Source: Luidia sarsii (Eukaryota > Echinodermata > Asteroidea > Paxillosida > Luidiidae). From it: a DNA stretch of 64,000 nt. The notes beneath the pieces are model-generated. The model was not told the origin of the DNA. It saw only the letters and a list, made by a program, of their open reading frames with translations, and searched no databases. The stretch spans positions 9,811,223 to 9,875,222 of the forward strand of contig OX465118.1 in NCBI GenBank assembly GCA_949987565.1, read 5' to 3'. The translations under genes and the position numbers were made by a program. Shown here one piece after another: positions 1 through 13,415 of this stretch; the first letter of the stretch is position 1; each line of letters begins with the position of its first letter.

Positions 1-135
1 TCACGCTGACCTGCAGCGCCCGGCCAGTCACCCAACTCTACTTCCAGTGCAACCAGAAGTGGATGGACCCTCAGCGGCTGGAGCACCACGAGACCTTCGA
101 CGACCTCGAGGAGCAGCTCATGATCATCAGCATAT
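1..135 (+). CDS. UNC5: UNC5 exon: N-terminal part of Ig1 (truncated by window)
   Basis: Frame begins at base 3. Contains [16 protein letters not shown], matching the UNC5 Ig1 motif with its extra cysteines. Ends ATA T before gtaag (phase 1). The start of this exon is not visible. Confidence 0.93.
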
Positions 136-3043
136 GTAAGAGTTTAGGCACCGGACATTTTTTGGTGTCGCAGTTGATGAGAAGCGATATAGCGGTCTAT
201 TTTCGTTCAATGGTCCTGCGGGCCCTTTTCCCAAAACCGGCTTGATCTTCGGCTCCGGCTTCGTCTCTGTATATCCGAATGATGAAAACACAGGATGGAG
301 TTCTTTGTGGAATCAAGTTGAATCTTTGGATTCTTTTTCATTACAACATTCGAATAGGCCTATTAAGTCGAAGGCTTCCTGTTTCCATGTCTTTAAATGT
401 ACGTACTTTAAAATGGAAGAAAGAACGGGAGACGAAGCCGCAGCCTGAGCCTAAGCCGGGTTTTAGAAAAGGGCCCTGTATGAGACCTGCCAGCATTATG
501 GCCCTTTGCCAATCCTTGGATCAGGCTCGGGCTCGAGCTTCGTGTCCGCCTGACAAAACCTGAAAATCCTGGTTGCTGATTGTTTCCGAGTTTGAAGGAC
601 TTTTTGCTTGATAGGTAGGCCTACAGAGTATTCCCCAAGAAACTGGAGACGAGCGCTTTTTTTTCTAGATGCCTGTGACATTATAACGACTGGGAAATAC
701 GTCCGACGCCAAAGCCCGAGCCTAAGCCTTCATTTCATAAACGGCCTGTGTTAGGACCCGATGTCTTGATCTCAATTGGGTGGCCGTGCTAAAATGGGTG
801 GGTGACGTCACCACCCATCTGACCACGTAGCGGCAACCTGGAATAGGCGAAATAGGCGGCGTGCTAAGATGGGTGGTTGAACTGAGCGCATGCGGGCGCC
901 CTTTACGCTAACCTGATTGCCCATAATTATATGGCAGCCCACCCATTTGATCATGCCACCCATTTTAGACTGTCACACCGGGCATCAGCCTCCACTCCCG
1001 AGCATCAAACGGAGGCCGTTTATACGAAATGAAGGATTAAGCTCGGGCTTTGGCTTCGGTCACATTTCTCTTCCGAGTTTCAATGTCACAGACATCTCGA
1101 AACAAGACAGTGTTTGTCTCCAGTTTCTTGGTGAATGCTCTGTGCTTAACATAAGCCAACAAACGCTCAAATCGGCGACAAACCCCATCCTGTATGTTCA
1201 GGTTTTGTCAGTCGGAGGCGAAGCCTACAAACACGAACCTGATCCATGGGTTCATAAAGCGTCGTTGAGGTACCAGACCTTCTTGCATATCACCCAGTGT
1301 TGTTCTGATAGGCACCAGATTTATCAGCAAGATCAAAGGTACAAGAGATTTTAATGAAAGTTAAGGCACCGGGCCCAATGCATTTACAGCCATGTCCATT
1401 AAATGCAGCTGTGAAGTTGGATACGATCTTTATTCATTGCCGTGTTCTCTGTATTCCTATTGCTTTGTGCAGCCATCACCAAGGATGACGTGGCGCAGTA
1501 TTCCGACCCTGACAACTACTACTGCCACTGTGTGGGCTGGGTGGATGAGGAGAAGAGCACAACCAGCAAGGAGGCCTCTGTCCGAATAGCTTGTAAGTGG
1601 TAATGGTAACGTCCATCTAGCTCAGGCTCAGGCTTAGGCTCTGGCTCTGGCTTAGGCTCTGGCTTAGGCTCTGGCTTAGGCTCTGGCTTAGGCTCTGGCT
1701 TAGGCTCTGGCTCAGGCTCTGGCTCTGGCTTTGGCTCTGCATCTTTTTTCTGCTACTGCCTCTTCTCTTTCTGTCCCTCTTTCTGTCTCTGCCTCTACCC
1801 TCTGCCCTCTGCCCACAGCCTCTGCTTCTGTATCTGTGTCTGACACTGCCTCTGTATCTGTTGTGTCTGCCACAGCCTCTGCCTCAGCCTCTGCCTCTGC
1901 CTCTGCCTCTGCCTCTGCCTCTGCCTCTGCCTCTGCCTCTGCCTCTGCCTCTGCCTCTGCCTCTGCCTCTGCCTCTGCCTCTGCCTCTACCTCTGCCTCT
2001 GCCTCTGCCTCTGCCTCTGCCTCTGCCTCTGCCTCTGCCTCTGCCTCTGCCTCTGCCTCAGCCTCAGCCTCAGCCGCCGCCCCCTTCTACCTCTGCCCCA
2101 GCCGCTGCATGCCTCTGTGCTGTTGGCTCAAATGTCGGCCGGTGAAGACCTGACCCAATTATGGTTAGGACCAGTATATGCCTAAGCGAAGGGAAGGTCA
2201 AAGCGAAGGTTAAGCAGCTGGGGCATCTCCATCTCTCCTTTGTCCATCCTCTGTTATCCGCCTGGCATTACGTCTCCACTTTCCTGTCTCACTCTGTCCT
2301 TGCCACTTTCGTCTTGGACGATGGCCCTGGTACGAGATCTAAACAACAGACCCCCCTCCCAAAGGCCTCAATAATCCTTCGTGATTTTGTCACTGCATGC
2401 AGCTGATCCCACTTGGTGGAAGCATTATTTGGGCATGTGGTGTCCATGCTGACTATACCTTATATCGACTGTGGCCCTTTCCTGTTTTCAGACACCCCAT
2501 GGCTCCCGTTATTCAGTTGTCTGTTAAGCCGGTACCGAAGCCACGCCGATCAATGGCAAATCATCGTAACATCGATACGCCCGAATATAAAGCAGCGTGA
2601 TTTCTGTAGGTGGGAAAAGCGAACATTGAAAGCGAGGCCCCTTTTGTTCAGCTTTGTGAAAGAAACGAGGAGAAAGGAGCATAGATAGATATCAGCAGAC
2701 CTCGGATCGCCGATGTTGATTCTAGAAACCCAGCTGGGTTTTTTTGTGTGTTCTTCAAGTCAGAGCCAACAATACTCTAGCCACGGCCCCTCTACCCCTG
2801 ATGTTATTAATGTTTACGGACATTTTAATTTGCAGCTCGGCGCTCGGATCAAGGTCAGGCGATAAAGCACTCCGGCGTGCACTCTCTCCACCCCATTGTC
2901 CTCCCTCCGTATATTTTCCCAACCATTGTCTACCTCCGTTCTTTTCACGGAGCTCAATAGTCGGATCGAATGTGGTATATCACCAATTCGGTGGAGGTTT
3001 TTTTTTCTCTCTCTCTCTCCCTCTTTATCCGTCTCTCTCTCTC

Positions 3044-3114
<71 letters not shown>

Positions 3115-6100
3115 CTGTTATTAAACGCCCTTTGAGAGTCGAAATGAATTGGACGTAATGCAATCAATGTATGGTGTGTTGGCCGCCATCTTTTGCTAAT
3201 TGAAAACAGTGTCTACTTTGGACAGTGTTTGCATCCCTGGCTCCGGTTACCCATTTCGCCCCGCTCTGCCGGTTTTTTTTTTTTTTTCTTCTTCCCCTCA
3301 ATTTTTTTTTTTTTTTTTACTGGCTGGGGAACAATAGGCGGACGGTGAAAAGTGATATCCCGTTTGCTGGCTCAAGGGGAAAGACTGTGGGAGAGGGCGG
3401 AGCCAGAGTCAGTGAGTCAGTGGGATTGTTGTGTGGGATGGGAGCCGGTAGTGGTATGAGGAGGTGCACGGGAGGAGGAGGCGTAAGCGATCGCATATTG
3501 TATTTCCCCGAGACGCCACAACAATGGTTGGTCCAGGAGGTGGCGTAGGTCGGAGTTGGCCTGGCGCAGGTAACCCAAAACTGGCAGCCCGTATCCTTCC
3601 GGGAGGACGGGGGATGAGGGGGGATGGTGGGATGGGAGGGGGAGAAAGAGAGAGAGAGAGAGAGTGTGTGTGGTGTGGATGAGCCAAGGACAACGGGGTA
3701 GCTCTGCATCCCCAACCGTGCACACCACCAGCGAGCTCGGCCTCCCTTCCCCTCCCTCAACACCCCTCGCCACTCCTGCTCCCCTACCCCAACCCCACCC
3801 ATCCCCCACCTACACATCCCTGCGCCCTATACCCATCCCATACCCTTCGACTGGCGGTGTAATCCCGGGGCTTAACTTGACCCTCGCCGGTGCCCCGGCC
3901 TTTCAAATCGAAATTAGTCACTGGACCCTCGGCCCGCCTCTTGAGCCCGGCAAAATATTTGAACAGGTCTACGGTCCATGACTCACGGTTCCTTTTTTTT
4001 TTTGGGGGGGGGGGGCAAGGCAGCGAGATAGTGGCCGATGCGGAGCTTGGGAGTGTATTATAAACACGGCCGCTGATTAGATGAAGTCAATCCCCACAGA
4101 GAGGGACGGAGAGACAGGAGAGATTTGAGAGATGAGACATCCGTTGATTAAGTGGCCGTCCACGTAAGACGTTCACGCGGGATGGGGGGGGGGGGGGGGA
4201 GTCTTTTGTTCACCTCGTCCAGTGTTTGAGACGAGGCATCTGCATCCGCTCCACGGTGGGTTCGGACGCCTAGAATGTCCAGGCTCTATGACTGACCTGC
4301 CAGCACTCATTATTCCCACGCGGCCTGAGCGACCCTGTACTACAGGGGTTGACCATCAACCCGAGTACAGCTTCACTGTCATCAGTTAAGCTGATAATAC
4401 ACAAATGCTGCAAACAGCTTACTGGCTATAATTACCAAAATGCAAATCTCACAATTTAATGGGTCTGACGTTTCGATCCTAGCAGGACCTTTCTCGTTTA
4501 AGTTAAACTGCGGCGCTCCTCTCTTTATCAGAATTTTTCTTCCAAGAAAAATGGTCAGACAAAATCATTACATTGCACATTTCTTTCATAAGACTACTTT
4601 TGTAACGGACACTTTCTGCCAGTTTGGTACTGCACTTCAGGCCTGACAGCATTTCCTTCCATGTATGTTCAACTTTTTGAGTGAACAGGCACAGTAGCTG
4701 GCTTAGTACTAGAACTAGTACTAGTAGATACACCCATTAGTCGTTCCACTCCATTCGGTATCGTATTGATGCGCCATTAAAGAACTATAACAACTTTTAA
4801 TGTTTTGCCTGATGAGTGCATGCCTCCAGATTTGACAGACATCTTGCACGCTCTATCTACCAACCTTACGGGGACATTTGAGAAGAAATCCGCACTGTTT
4901 CTTGCATTTTCAGTATAGGCCTATTTGCCCTATGGCTTTAGTATGCATAGGTACTACTACTACCACACCGAGGGGGTCCTTTGGTTCCACGTCCAGTGCA
5001 GCGCGCCTGAGTTACGAGATCCCGGAGTGACTTTGAAGTTCTAGAAATCGACTTGAAACACAACCTATAAATTTTAAGTTGCAACCAATCAACCTTTGTT
5101 TTGGTTCAGGGACAAACTAGTGAAAAGCACAAGAAAAAAAAACACAACTGCGAAAGTTAGGAGGGAGCAGTAATTTGATAATGAAGGTGTCCCAGTTTTC
5201 GTGACTTTGGTTCTGCTCCAGAAGCCCCCATTCTTTTTCCCCCCTGCCTGCCCCCCACTCCACTCCACTCCCCCATCTATACACCCCGGCACACCGCCCA
5301 CGCTGCACCCCTAGATCAGACTCCCTCCGTGATTTTGAAATATGGCCGGATAGACTTTCCCATTTTTCCCTTTTCTCTTTTTACTTCTTTGCCGGCTTGG
5401 GGGACGCTTCGCGGCTCATTAGGCTCGACCTGCGTAGCCAGACCCAATTATCGCTTGCTCTTCGCCAAAGACATATTTTTTTCCCCCTTGCAATCATTTA
5501 TTCATTGCGTCAGTTACAAACGACTGTGCTGGCATTTCAGAAGGGCAGGAAGGTAGGCCGCACTTCAACGAAGGCCACCATCTAAGATTAAGAAGAGCCG
5601 GATACCGTAGCTCAAGAGCGCTGGAACCCCAAATCGTCCAGGTCCAGGCAGATTTCTTCGTCATTTTCTTTGCCAAGGTCCTAGTCAGTTTTTGCTTTGT
5701 TTGATCTTAAAAGCCCCCCCCCCTTTTTTTTTTTTTTTTTTTTTGGGGGGGGGGTAAGCTCTTTAAGACAAGATTATATCGAATAACCTAACGTCGTGCA
5801 ACTGATATTTACAGCATGTCAGGTTCGTTCACCTCTGCCCAGCCTGCAACGCGGCCATTTTATTATGATGGGAGCATAATGCCCGTACCATATGCTCCAT
5901 CAATTATAATGACTTTCGGGTTTATTTTTGTATCACTGTGATGGAAATAGAGTTTGAAGACCAAGAGGGGACGAGAAGTGGAGTTTCGGGCATCAGTGGT
6001 TGTAATAATTATACCAATGGCCTCTTCACAGTACGACGCAGCAGTAGCCGGACAAGTGAACACTTGGCAGACTATGGATTCGCAAATTCACACCTAAATC

Positions 6101-9100
6101 CCGGGGTTATCTCTCTTAACCCTGCTCCCGAGCAAGGGATCTCAACTTTCCCTAGACATTTCCAAGTTTCCTGCGAATTGTCAGGACATGGCTACTGAGT
6201 TCTGTAGTGTTTTAGACTGGACCTTCTTCCCAGAGAATTTCCCTCCGAATTGTGTTTGGTTGCAGTGTGGGGGAAAAAAGTGATATCAAAAGACACCTTG
6301 GTATGTCAGTTCCAGGTCACAAACCCACAATTCCGTACCTACGCTATGAAAACAAGGTATAGCTGTCATTTTTTCTGTCACGGAATGTCGGAGTTATTCA
6401 TATTATGTATATGTACTAGTGTGTAACTAGTGGTCGGTGCATCTCTGCAGTACAATATTGCAGTCTATAATACCCTCCCCCGTGCCACCTCCTCTGCCGA
6501 TGACAGTGAGTAATGAGGCATCCCTGTCCATCGGACTCCGCAGCGAGTCCAAAGCCGCACTGCTAATGAATGACCTGCCAATCTTGTCGCTAGCGCGCGG
6601 AGATGTCAGCGGGGAGGGGAAAGGGGGGGGGGAATAGAGGTGGATTTTTTTTTCTTCTTCACAAATTGCCTTGTTTTTTTTGTTTTTGTTTTACAAGAAA
6701 CACGATGACAGCGGGATACCATCATTAGTGGCGTGGAGCTTTATTGGACTGGAAAGTCATTACGGGGGGGGGGGTCGACTGATATACTTTTTTCTTTTCT
6801 TGCCGAGATGAAAACCAGTAGTATGTTGTGACCGATGTGCACCCCTTTTGGTGGTGCAAAAATGTGCAGGTGGTGCAGGTGGTGCAGGTGGTGCAGGTGG
6901 TGCGGGTGGTGCGGGTGGTGCGGGTGGTGCGGATGTGCGGGTGGTGCGGTTGGTGCGGGTGGTGCGGATGTGCGGGTGGTGATGTACGTGGTGCGGTAAT
7001 GGTGGACGCATAGGCCTACGGCTATTTTGTATTGCATTGTTGCCTTTTTAAAATTATTATTATTATTTTTTTTTTTCCAGCGTTTTCTAACAAACAAACA
7101 AACAAACAAACCACACCCAAACAGACAAAGGAACAAAAAAGTCAAACAACAGCTACGAATTGCGACAAGGGAGTTGGGTTAAATAACGGTCGAAACGGGT
7201 GCCTAAAACCAACCGGAACTCACCAGAACATTCCTTATGTGGTCAACGGGCGATATACGGTTTGAATTATTTTATTGAACTCTTTCATACTTCACAAATC
7301 TTTACAAATCAAGGTAGGTGGTTGTTCTGCCGTCATAAGCAACTCTTTCATACTTCACAAATCTTTACAAATCAAGGTAGGTGGTTGTTCTGCCGTCATA
7401 AGCCACTTTCTTTCTTTCTTTTTGGATATAAGTATGAAAATGCAGTTTTCAACATTACGTTACATACGTTTGTATGGTTCAGTTTAACTAATAAACAAAC
7501 AAAAAAGCTACCAGTGGTAGTATCTATCTAATGGTAGTCGTTATCAAATGTACATTTAAATTAGACTACTAAGTAAAAAACAAAAACAAAACAACAAATC
7601 AATGTGTATTGATACTAACTTGATGACAAAGCAAAAAGTGAAGCCGGTGCAGTTGTGTTCAGTCTGAAGATGGAACGCGTAATGATCGTCTGCGAGGGTG
7701 ACAGGGCACGTTGAATCGGTGCTAGGTGAGTTGTTACTACAAGTCCGAGTCAAGGGGACATTAGTCTCGATCGAACAAAACAAAGAGGGCTTAATCAGGG
7801 ACCTGCGCGTCATCTATTGGAAAGAACGATGAGGGGGTAATGAGCGACCTGCACGTCTCTATCGAACCAAACAAAGAGGGGGATAATCAGGGACCTACAC
7901 GCCTCTATTGGACAGAACGACGAGGGGTAATGCGCGGCCCGCAAATCTCTCTCGGGCAGGACAAAGAGGGATCTGTGAGTGTCTATCGGACAGAACAAAG
8001 AGGGAATCTAGAAGGCTGAATGTTATTGATGTCGGTTCAATGCCGGCCACGAACAGTGTCAGTAATTTTAATGAAGGTATATTGTCCGATTGACGTATTT
8101 GAGCGCGGTCGTGGAAGTCTTCAAGAGACTTGACTGCTTGCAGTCGGCAACGTACTCATCGTCATCTGTGCATCCATCTAAAAACATCAAACAGGAATCG
8201 GGACCTGCTCATTGTACTCATCCACCTGCTCATGTTGCTCATCGACCTGCTCATTGTACTGGTCCACCTGCTCATTTTGCTCATTCACTTGCTCATTTTG
8301 CTCATTCACGTACTCATTTTGCTCATTTCCTGCTCATTTTGCTCATCTTGCTCATTTCCTGCTCATTTTGCTCATCGACCTGCTCATTTTGCTCTCATAA
8401 AGAAATAGGATTCTCTAATCCTTACCATCTCTAACTTTTTCTTCCGCTTTCATCATGTTGGAACAAGCCGAGAAATTCGGCATGGTGTTTAACCATTACC
8501 CTGTCCAGGGCCTTGTCAACTTCCATGCCTTTATCTAGTTTTTCTTTGAGATCTGCGAGAATAACTTGGTGGGTTTCATTTTCTTCAAGATGCAAGTAAC
8601 TTGACAGGAAATCCTTGTAGTTGTCAAAGAAGATTCTCTTGACTGCCCAGCAGGTTTTCCTATTGGCTTTGTCTTCGGCTTCATCTTCGTCCATACCATT
8701 GTCGATGTACTTCTCGTGTTTCTCATTCCACATATCTTTGGTTGCCTCTTTGGCCTCTTTCAACCAGTCTTGGTAAGCGATATTATCTTCCAATTCAGAG
8801 CTGGACCCATCTTCTTCCGACAAGTCATCGTCAGTTTCTTCCTCTGATTCGTCATCACTCTCCTCCAAATCGTCACCATCATCCTTAGATTCAGTCCCGT
8901 CACCATCAATTGTAGATTCAGTTCCGCTGCTGTCTGTTTCTGAATCCTGACATCTACGCCTTTTAAATCCCGGTTCATAATCTTCTACGTTAGAATTGGC
9001 TGATCGAAATGTTCTTATGTTACGATCATCGTCAATGTCGTCCATTTTCGATTCACCCGCAACGTGTGCATTTTCTTCATGTCTTCGAAGGTTATATCGC

Positions 9101-12100
9101 CGACTAAAGCTTTTGCTGCAGCGATGACAAGCATAGCGTTTTAGCCCAGAAATAGTATTCATGATGTTTACTCGTGGAGTGTCGATCTCCAAATGGGAAG
9201 ACATGTTTAAAATTGGGCAATATATAAATGTCCTGTTTTCTGTCCTCATTCGGGTGAAATGAGCAGAAATGAGCAGAAATGAGCAGAAATGAGCAGAAAT
9301 GAGCAGAAATGAGCACAGACATGAGTAGAAATGAGCAGAAATGAGCAGAAATGAGCACAGACATGAGTAGAAATGAGCAGACATGAGTAGAAATGAGCAG
9401 ACATGAGTAGAAATGAGCAGACATGAGCAGAAATGAGCAGACATGAGTAAAAATGAGCAAAAAATGAGCAAACATGAGCAGACATGAGCACAGACATGAG
9501 CAGACATGAGCACAGACATGAGCAGACATGAGCAGACATGAGCACAGACATGAGTAGACATGAGTAGAAATGAGCAAAATGGGGGAATGCTCGGGGGAAA
9601 ACCCATAAAATAATGGGGAGCGAGAATTTCTCTTTTCCCCGGGCATTCCCCCATTTTACTGATTTCTACTCATGTCTACTCATGTCTGTGCTCATGTCTG
9701 CTCATGTCTGCTCATGTCTGTGCTCATGTCTGCTCATGTCTGCTCATGTCTGCTCATGTCTGTGCTCATGTCTGCTCATGTTTGCTCATTTTTTGCTCAT
9801 TTTTACTCATGTCTGCTCATTTCTGCTCATGTCTGCTCATTTCTACTCATGTCTGCTCATTTCTACTCATGTCTGCTCATTTCTACTCATGTCTGTGCTC
9901 ATTTCTGCTCATTTCTGCTCATTTCTACTCATGTCTGTGCTCATTTCTGCTCATTTCTGCTCATTTCTGCTCATTTCTGCTCATTTCTGCTCATTTCACC
10001 CGAATGAGGACAGAAAACAGGACATTTATATATTGCCCAATTTTAAACATGTCTTCCCATTTGGAGATCGACACTCCACGAGTAAACATCATGAATACTA
10101 TTTCTGGGCTAAAACGCTATGCTTGTCATCGCTGCAGCAAAAGCTTTAGTCGGCGATATAACCTTCGAAGACATGAAGAAAATGCACACGTTGCGGGTGA
10201 ATCGAAAATGGACGACATTGACGATGATCGTAACATAAGAACATTTCGATCAGCCAATTCTAACGTAGAAGATTATGAACCGGGATTTAAAAGGCGTAGA
10301 TGTCAGGATTCAGAAACAGACAGCAGCGGAACTGAATCTACAATTGATGGTGACGGGACTGAATCTAAGGATGATGGTGACGATTTGGAGGAGAGTGATG
10401 ACGAATCAGAGGAAGAAACTGACGATGACTTGTCGGAAGAAGATGGGTCCAGCTCTGAATTGGAAGATAATATCGCTTACCAAGACTGGTTGAAAGAGGC
10501 CAAAGAGGCAACCAAAGATATGTGGAATGAGAAACACGAGAAGTACATCGACAATGGTATGGACGAAGATGAAGCCGAAGACAAAGCCAATAGGAAAACC
10601 TGCTGGGCAGTCAAGAGAATCTTCTTTGACAACTACAAGGATTTCCTGTCAAGTTACTTGCATCTTGAAGAAAATGAAACCCACCAAGTTATTCTCGCAG
10701 ATCTCAAAGAAAAACTAGATAAAGGCATGGAAGTTGACAAGGCCCTGGACAGGGTAATGGTTAAACACCATGCCGAATTTCTCGGCTTGTTCCAACATGA
10801 TGAAAGCGGAAGAAAAAGTTAGAGATGGTAAGGATTAGAGAATCCTATTTCTTTATGAGAGCAAAATGAGCAGGTCGATGAGCAAAATGAGCAGGAAATG
10901 AGCAAGATGAGCAAAATGAGCAGGAAATGAGCAAAATGAGTACGTGAATGAGCAAAATGAGCAAGTGAATGAGCAAAATGAGCAGGTGGACCAGTACAAT
11001 GAGCAGGTCGATGAGCAACATGAGCAGGTGGATGAGTACAATGAGCAGGTCCCGATTCCTGTTTGATGTTTTTAGATGGATGCACAGATGACGATGAGTA
11101 CGTTGCCGACTGCAAGCAGTCAAGTCTCTTGAAGACTTCCACGACCGCGCTCAAATACGTCAATCGGACAATATACCTTCATTAAAATTACTGACACTGT
11201 TCGTGGCCGGCATTGAACCGACATCAATAACATTCAGCCTTCTAGATTCCCTCTTTGTTCTGTCCGATAGACACTCACAGATCCCTCTTTGTCCTGCCCG
11301 AGAGAGATTTGCGGGCCGCGCATTACCCCTCGTCGTTCTGTCCAATAGAGGCGTGTAGGTCCCTGATTATCCCCCTCTTTGTTTGGTTCGATAGAGACGT
11401 GCAGGTCGCTCATTACCCCCTCATCGTTCTTTCCAATAGATGACGCGCAGGTCCCTGATTAAGCCCTCTTTGTTTTGTTCGATCGAGACTAATGTCCCCT
11501 TGACTCGGACTTGTAGTAACAACTCACCTAGCACCGATTCAACGTGCCCTGTCACCCTCGCAGACGATCATTACGCGTTCCATCTTCAGACTGAACACAA
11601 CTGCACCGGCTTCACTTTTTGCTTTGTCATCAAGTTAGTATCAATACACATTGATTTGTTGTTTTGTTTTTGTTTTTTACTTAGTAGTCTAATTTAAATG
11701 TACATTTGATAACGACTACCATTAGATAGATACTACCACTGGTAGCTTTTTTGTTTGTTTATTAGTTAAACTGAACCATACAAACGTATGTAACGTAATG
11801 TTGAAAACTGCATTTTCATACTTATATCCAAAAAGAAAGAAAGAAAGTGGCTTATGACGGCAGAACAACCACCTACCTTGATTTGTAAAGATTTGTGAAG
11901 TATGAAAGAGTTGCTTATGACGGCAGAACAACCACCTACCTTGATTTGTAAAGATTTGTGAAGTATGAAAGAGTTCAATAAAATAATTCAAACCGTATAT
12001 CGCCCGTTGACCACATAAGGAATGTTCTGGTGAGTTCCGGTTGGTTTTAGGCACCCGTTTCGACCGTTATTTAACCCAACTCCCTTGTCGCAATTCGTAG

Positions 12101-13130
12101 CTGTTGTTTGACTTTTTTGTTCCTTTGTCTGTTTGGGTGTGGTTTGTTTGTTTGTTTGTTTGTTAGAAAACGCTGGAAAAAAAAAAATAATAATAATAAT
12201 TTTAAAAAGGCAACAATGCAATACAAAATAGCCGTAGGCCTATGCGTCCACCATTACCGCACCACGTACATCACCACCCGCACATCCGCACCACCCGCAC
12301 CAACCGCACCACCCGCACATCCGCACCACCCGCACCACCCGCACCACCCGCACCACCTGCACCACCTGCACCACCTGCACCACCTGCACATTTTTGCACC
12401 ACCAAAAGGGGTGCACATCGGTCACAACATACTACTAAAACCTCTCCGATTTCCTTAAAGTTCACCGATAAAAGTCATCAGGGGTGTTGCTTTTTTTTTT
12501 GTCTTCTCTCCTCCTCTTCCTCTTCTCTCCTCCTCTTCCCCTTAATAACAAATATTAATTCACAGGTGGGTTTTGTGGTGTGACCTTTCCGTCAGCGGTA
12601 TTAGCTGTGGCTGGAGTAGTGGGGGAGAAGTCAGACCATGAGGCCTGCGTCCTTAAATCTCCCCCTGTCCGGGGGACCCCGCGTGCCGTATCCACGAAGT
12701 CCAGAGATCACCACTCGGTCCGCCAGGCATGACCGCCTATGTACCTATCCCTGTCTGTGCCTCTCCCTGTCTCTGTCTCTCTGTCTATCTCTCAATCTCT
12801 CTTTGTCTCTCTTCATCTCTCTGTCTCTCTGCTTATCTTCATTTGCCTCCCTCCAATCTCTGTCTCTCTGCCTGTCGCTTTCTCTTTCAGTCCTGATGTC
12901 TCTCAGTCTTTGGCCGCCTTTCTCCATCGCCCCATCTTGGTTCTCTGCCTCTCTCTCTCACTTTCCGTGTGTGTGTCTCTCTCTCTCTCCTTCTCTCTCC
13001 CTCTCTCTCTCTCTTTTTCCCTCTCCCTCTCTCTCTCTCTCTCTCTTTCTCCCTCTTCCTCTCTCTCTCTCTCTCTATCTCTATCTCTCCCTCCCTCCCT
13101 CTCTTTCTCTCTCTCTCTTTATTTCTCCCT

Positions 13131-13195
<65 letters not shown>

Positions 13196-13197
13196 TC

Positions 13198-13228
<31 letters not shown>

Positions 13229-13286
13229 CCCTCCCTCTCTCTCTCTCTCTCTCTCTTTCTCCCTCTCCCTCTCTCTCTCTCTCTCT

Positions 13287-13330
<44 letters not shown>

Positions 13331-13370
13331 CTCCCTCTCCCTCCCCCTCTCTCTCTCTCTCTCTCTCTCT

Positions 13371-13415
<45 letters not shown>

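Larger units (their letters stand above)
136..1472 (+). other. UNC5 intron with degenerate MITE copies
   Basis: Non-coding. It holds three degenerate copies of an inverted-repeat element whose ends resemble GGCCGTTT..GAAGGCTTAGGCTCGGGCT: about 221-475, 500-747 and 1011-1258. A better-preserved copy is at 62690-62938. No exon signal seen here. Confidence 0.7.
6817..12436. mobile_element. Palindromic Polinton/Maverick-type element (non-autonomous)
   Basis: An almost complete inverted repeat. Positions in the two arms pair so that coordinates sum to 19253, from the outer ends through to the inner satellite. Arms are about 6817-9597 and 9637-12436, with an unpaired centre near 9598-9636. All frames compared between arms translate identically outside the satellites. 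Ends are AGTAGTATG..CATACTACT with AAAACC duplicated on both sides. Known family traits: Polintons have a 6-bp target duplication, ends starting AG, and long terminal repeats often with tandem arrays. Not seen: protein-primed polymerase, retroviral-type integrase, ATPase, protease or capsid genes. The element is therefore non-autonomous. Each arm holds, outer to inner: GGTGGTGC minisatellite, a 63-bp doublet, a ~60-bp degenerate array, a TGCTCAT satellite, an acidic C2H2 gene, and a second ATGAGCA satellite. Confidence 0.85.

Noticed and set aside
1731..2153. Ser-Ala and Pro-Leu repeat proteins
   Set aside because: Product of the CTCTGC hexamer array inside a UNC5 intron.
8208..8396. CRISPR-like regular repeats
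   Set aside because: Animal genome, no spacers of constant length between identical repeats, no associated genes; simple satellite.
8431..9654. 407-codon version of the left-arm zinc-finger gene
   Set aside because: The extra N-terminus is translated satellite; the right arm differs there and a TATA-like box lies between it and the finger.
6817..12436. Palindrome as a sequencing foldback artefact (missed hairpin adapter)
   Set aside because: The two flanks are unrelated, the ends coincide with a 6-bp direct repeat, and the arms differ in satellite length; still worth confirming with spanning reads.
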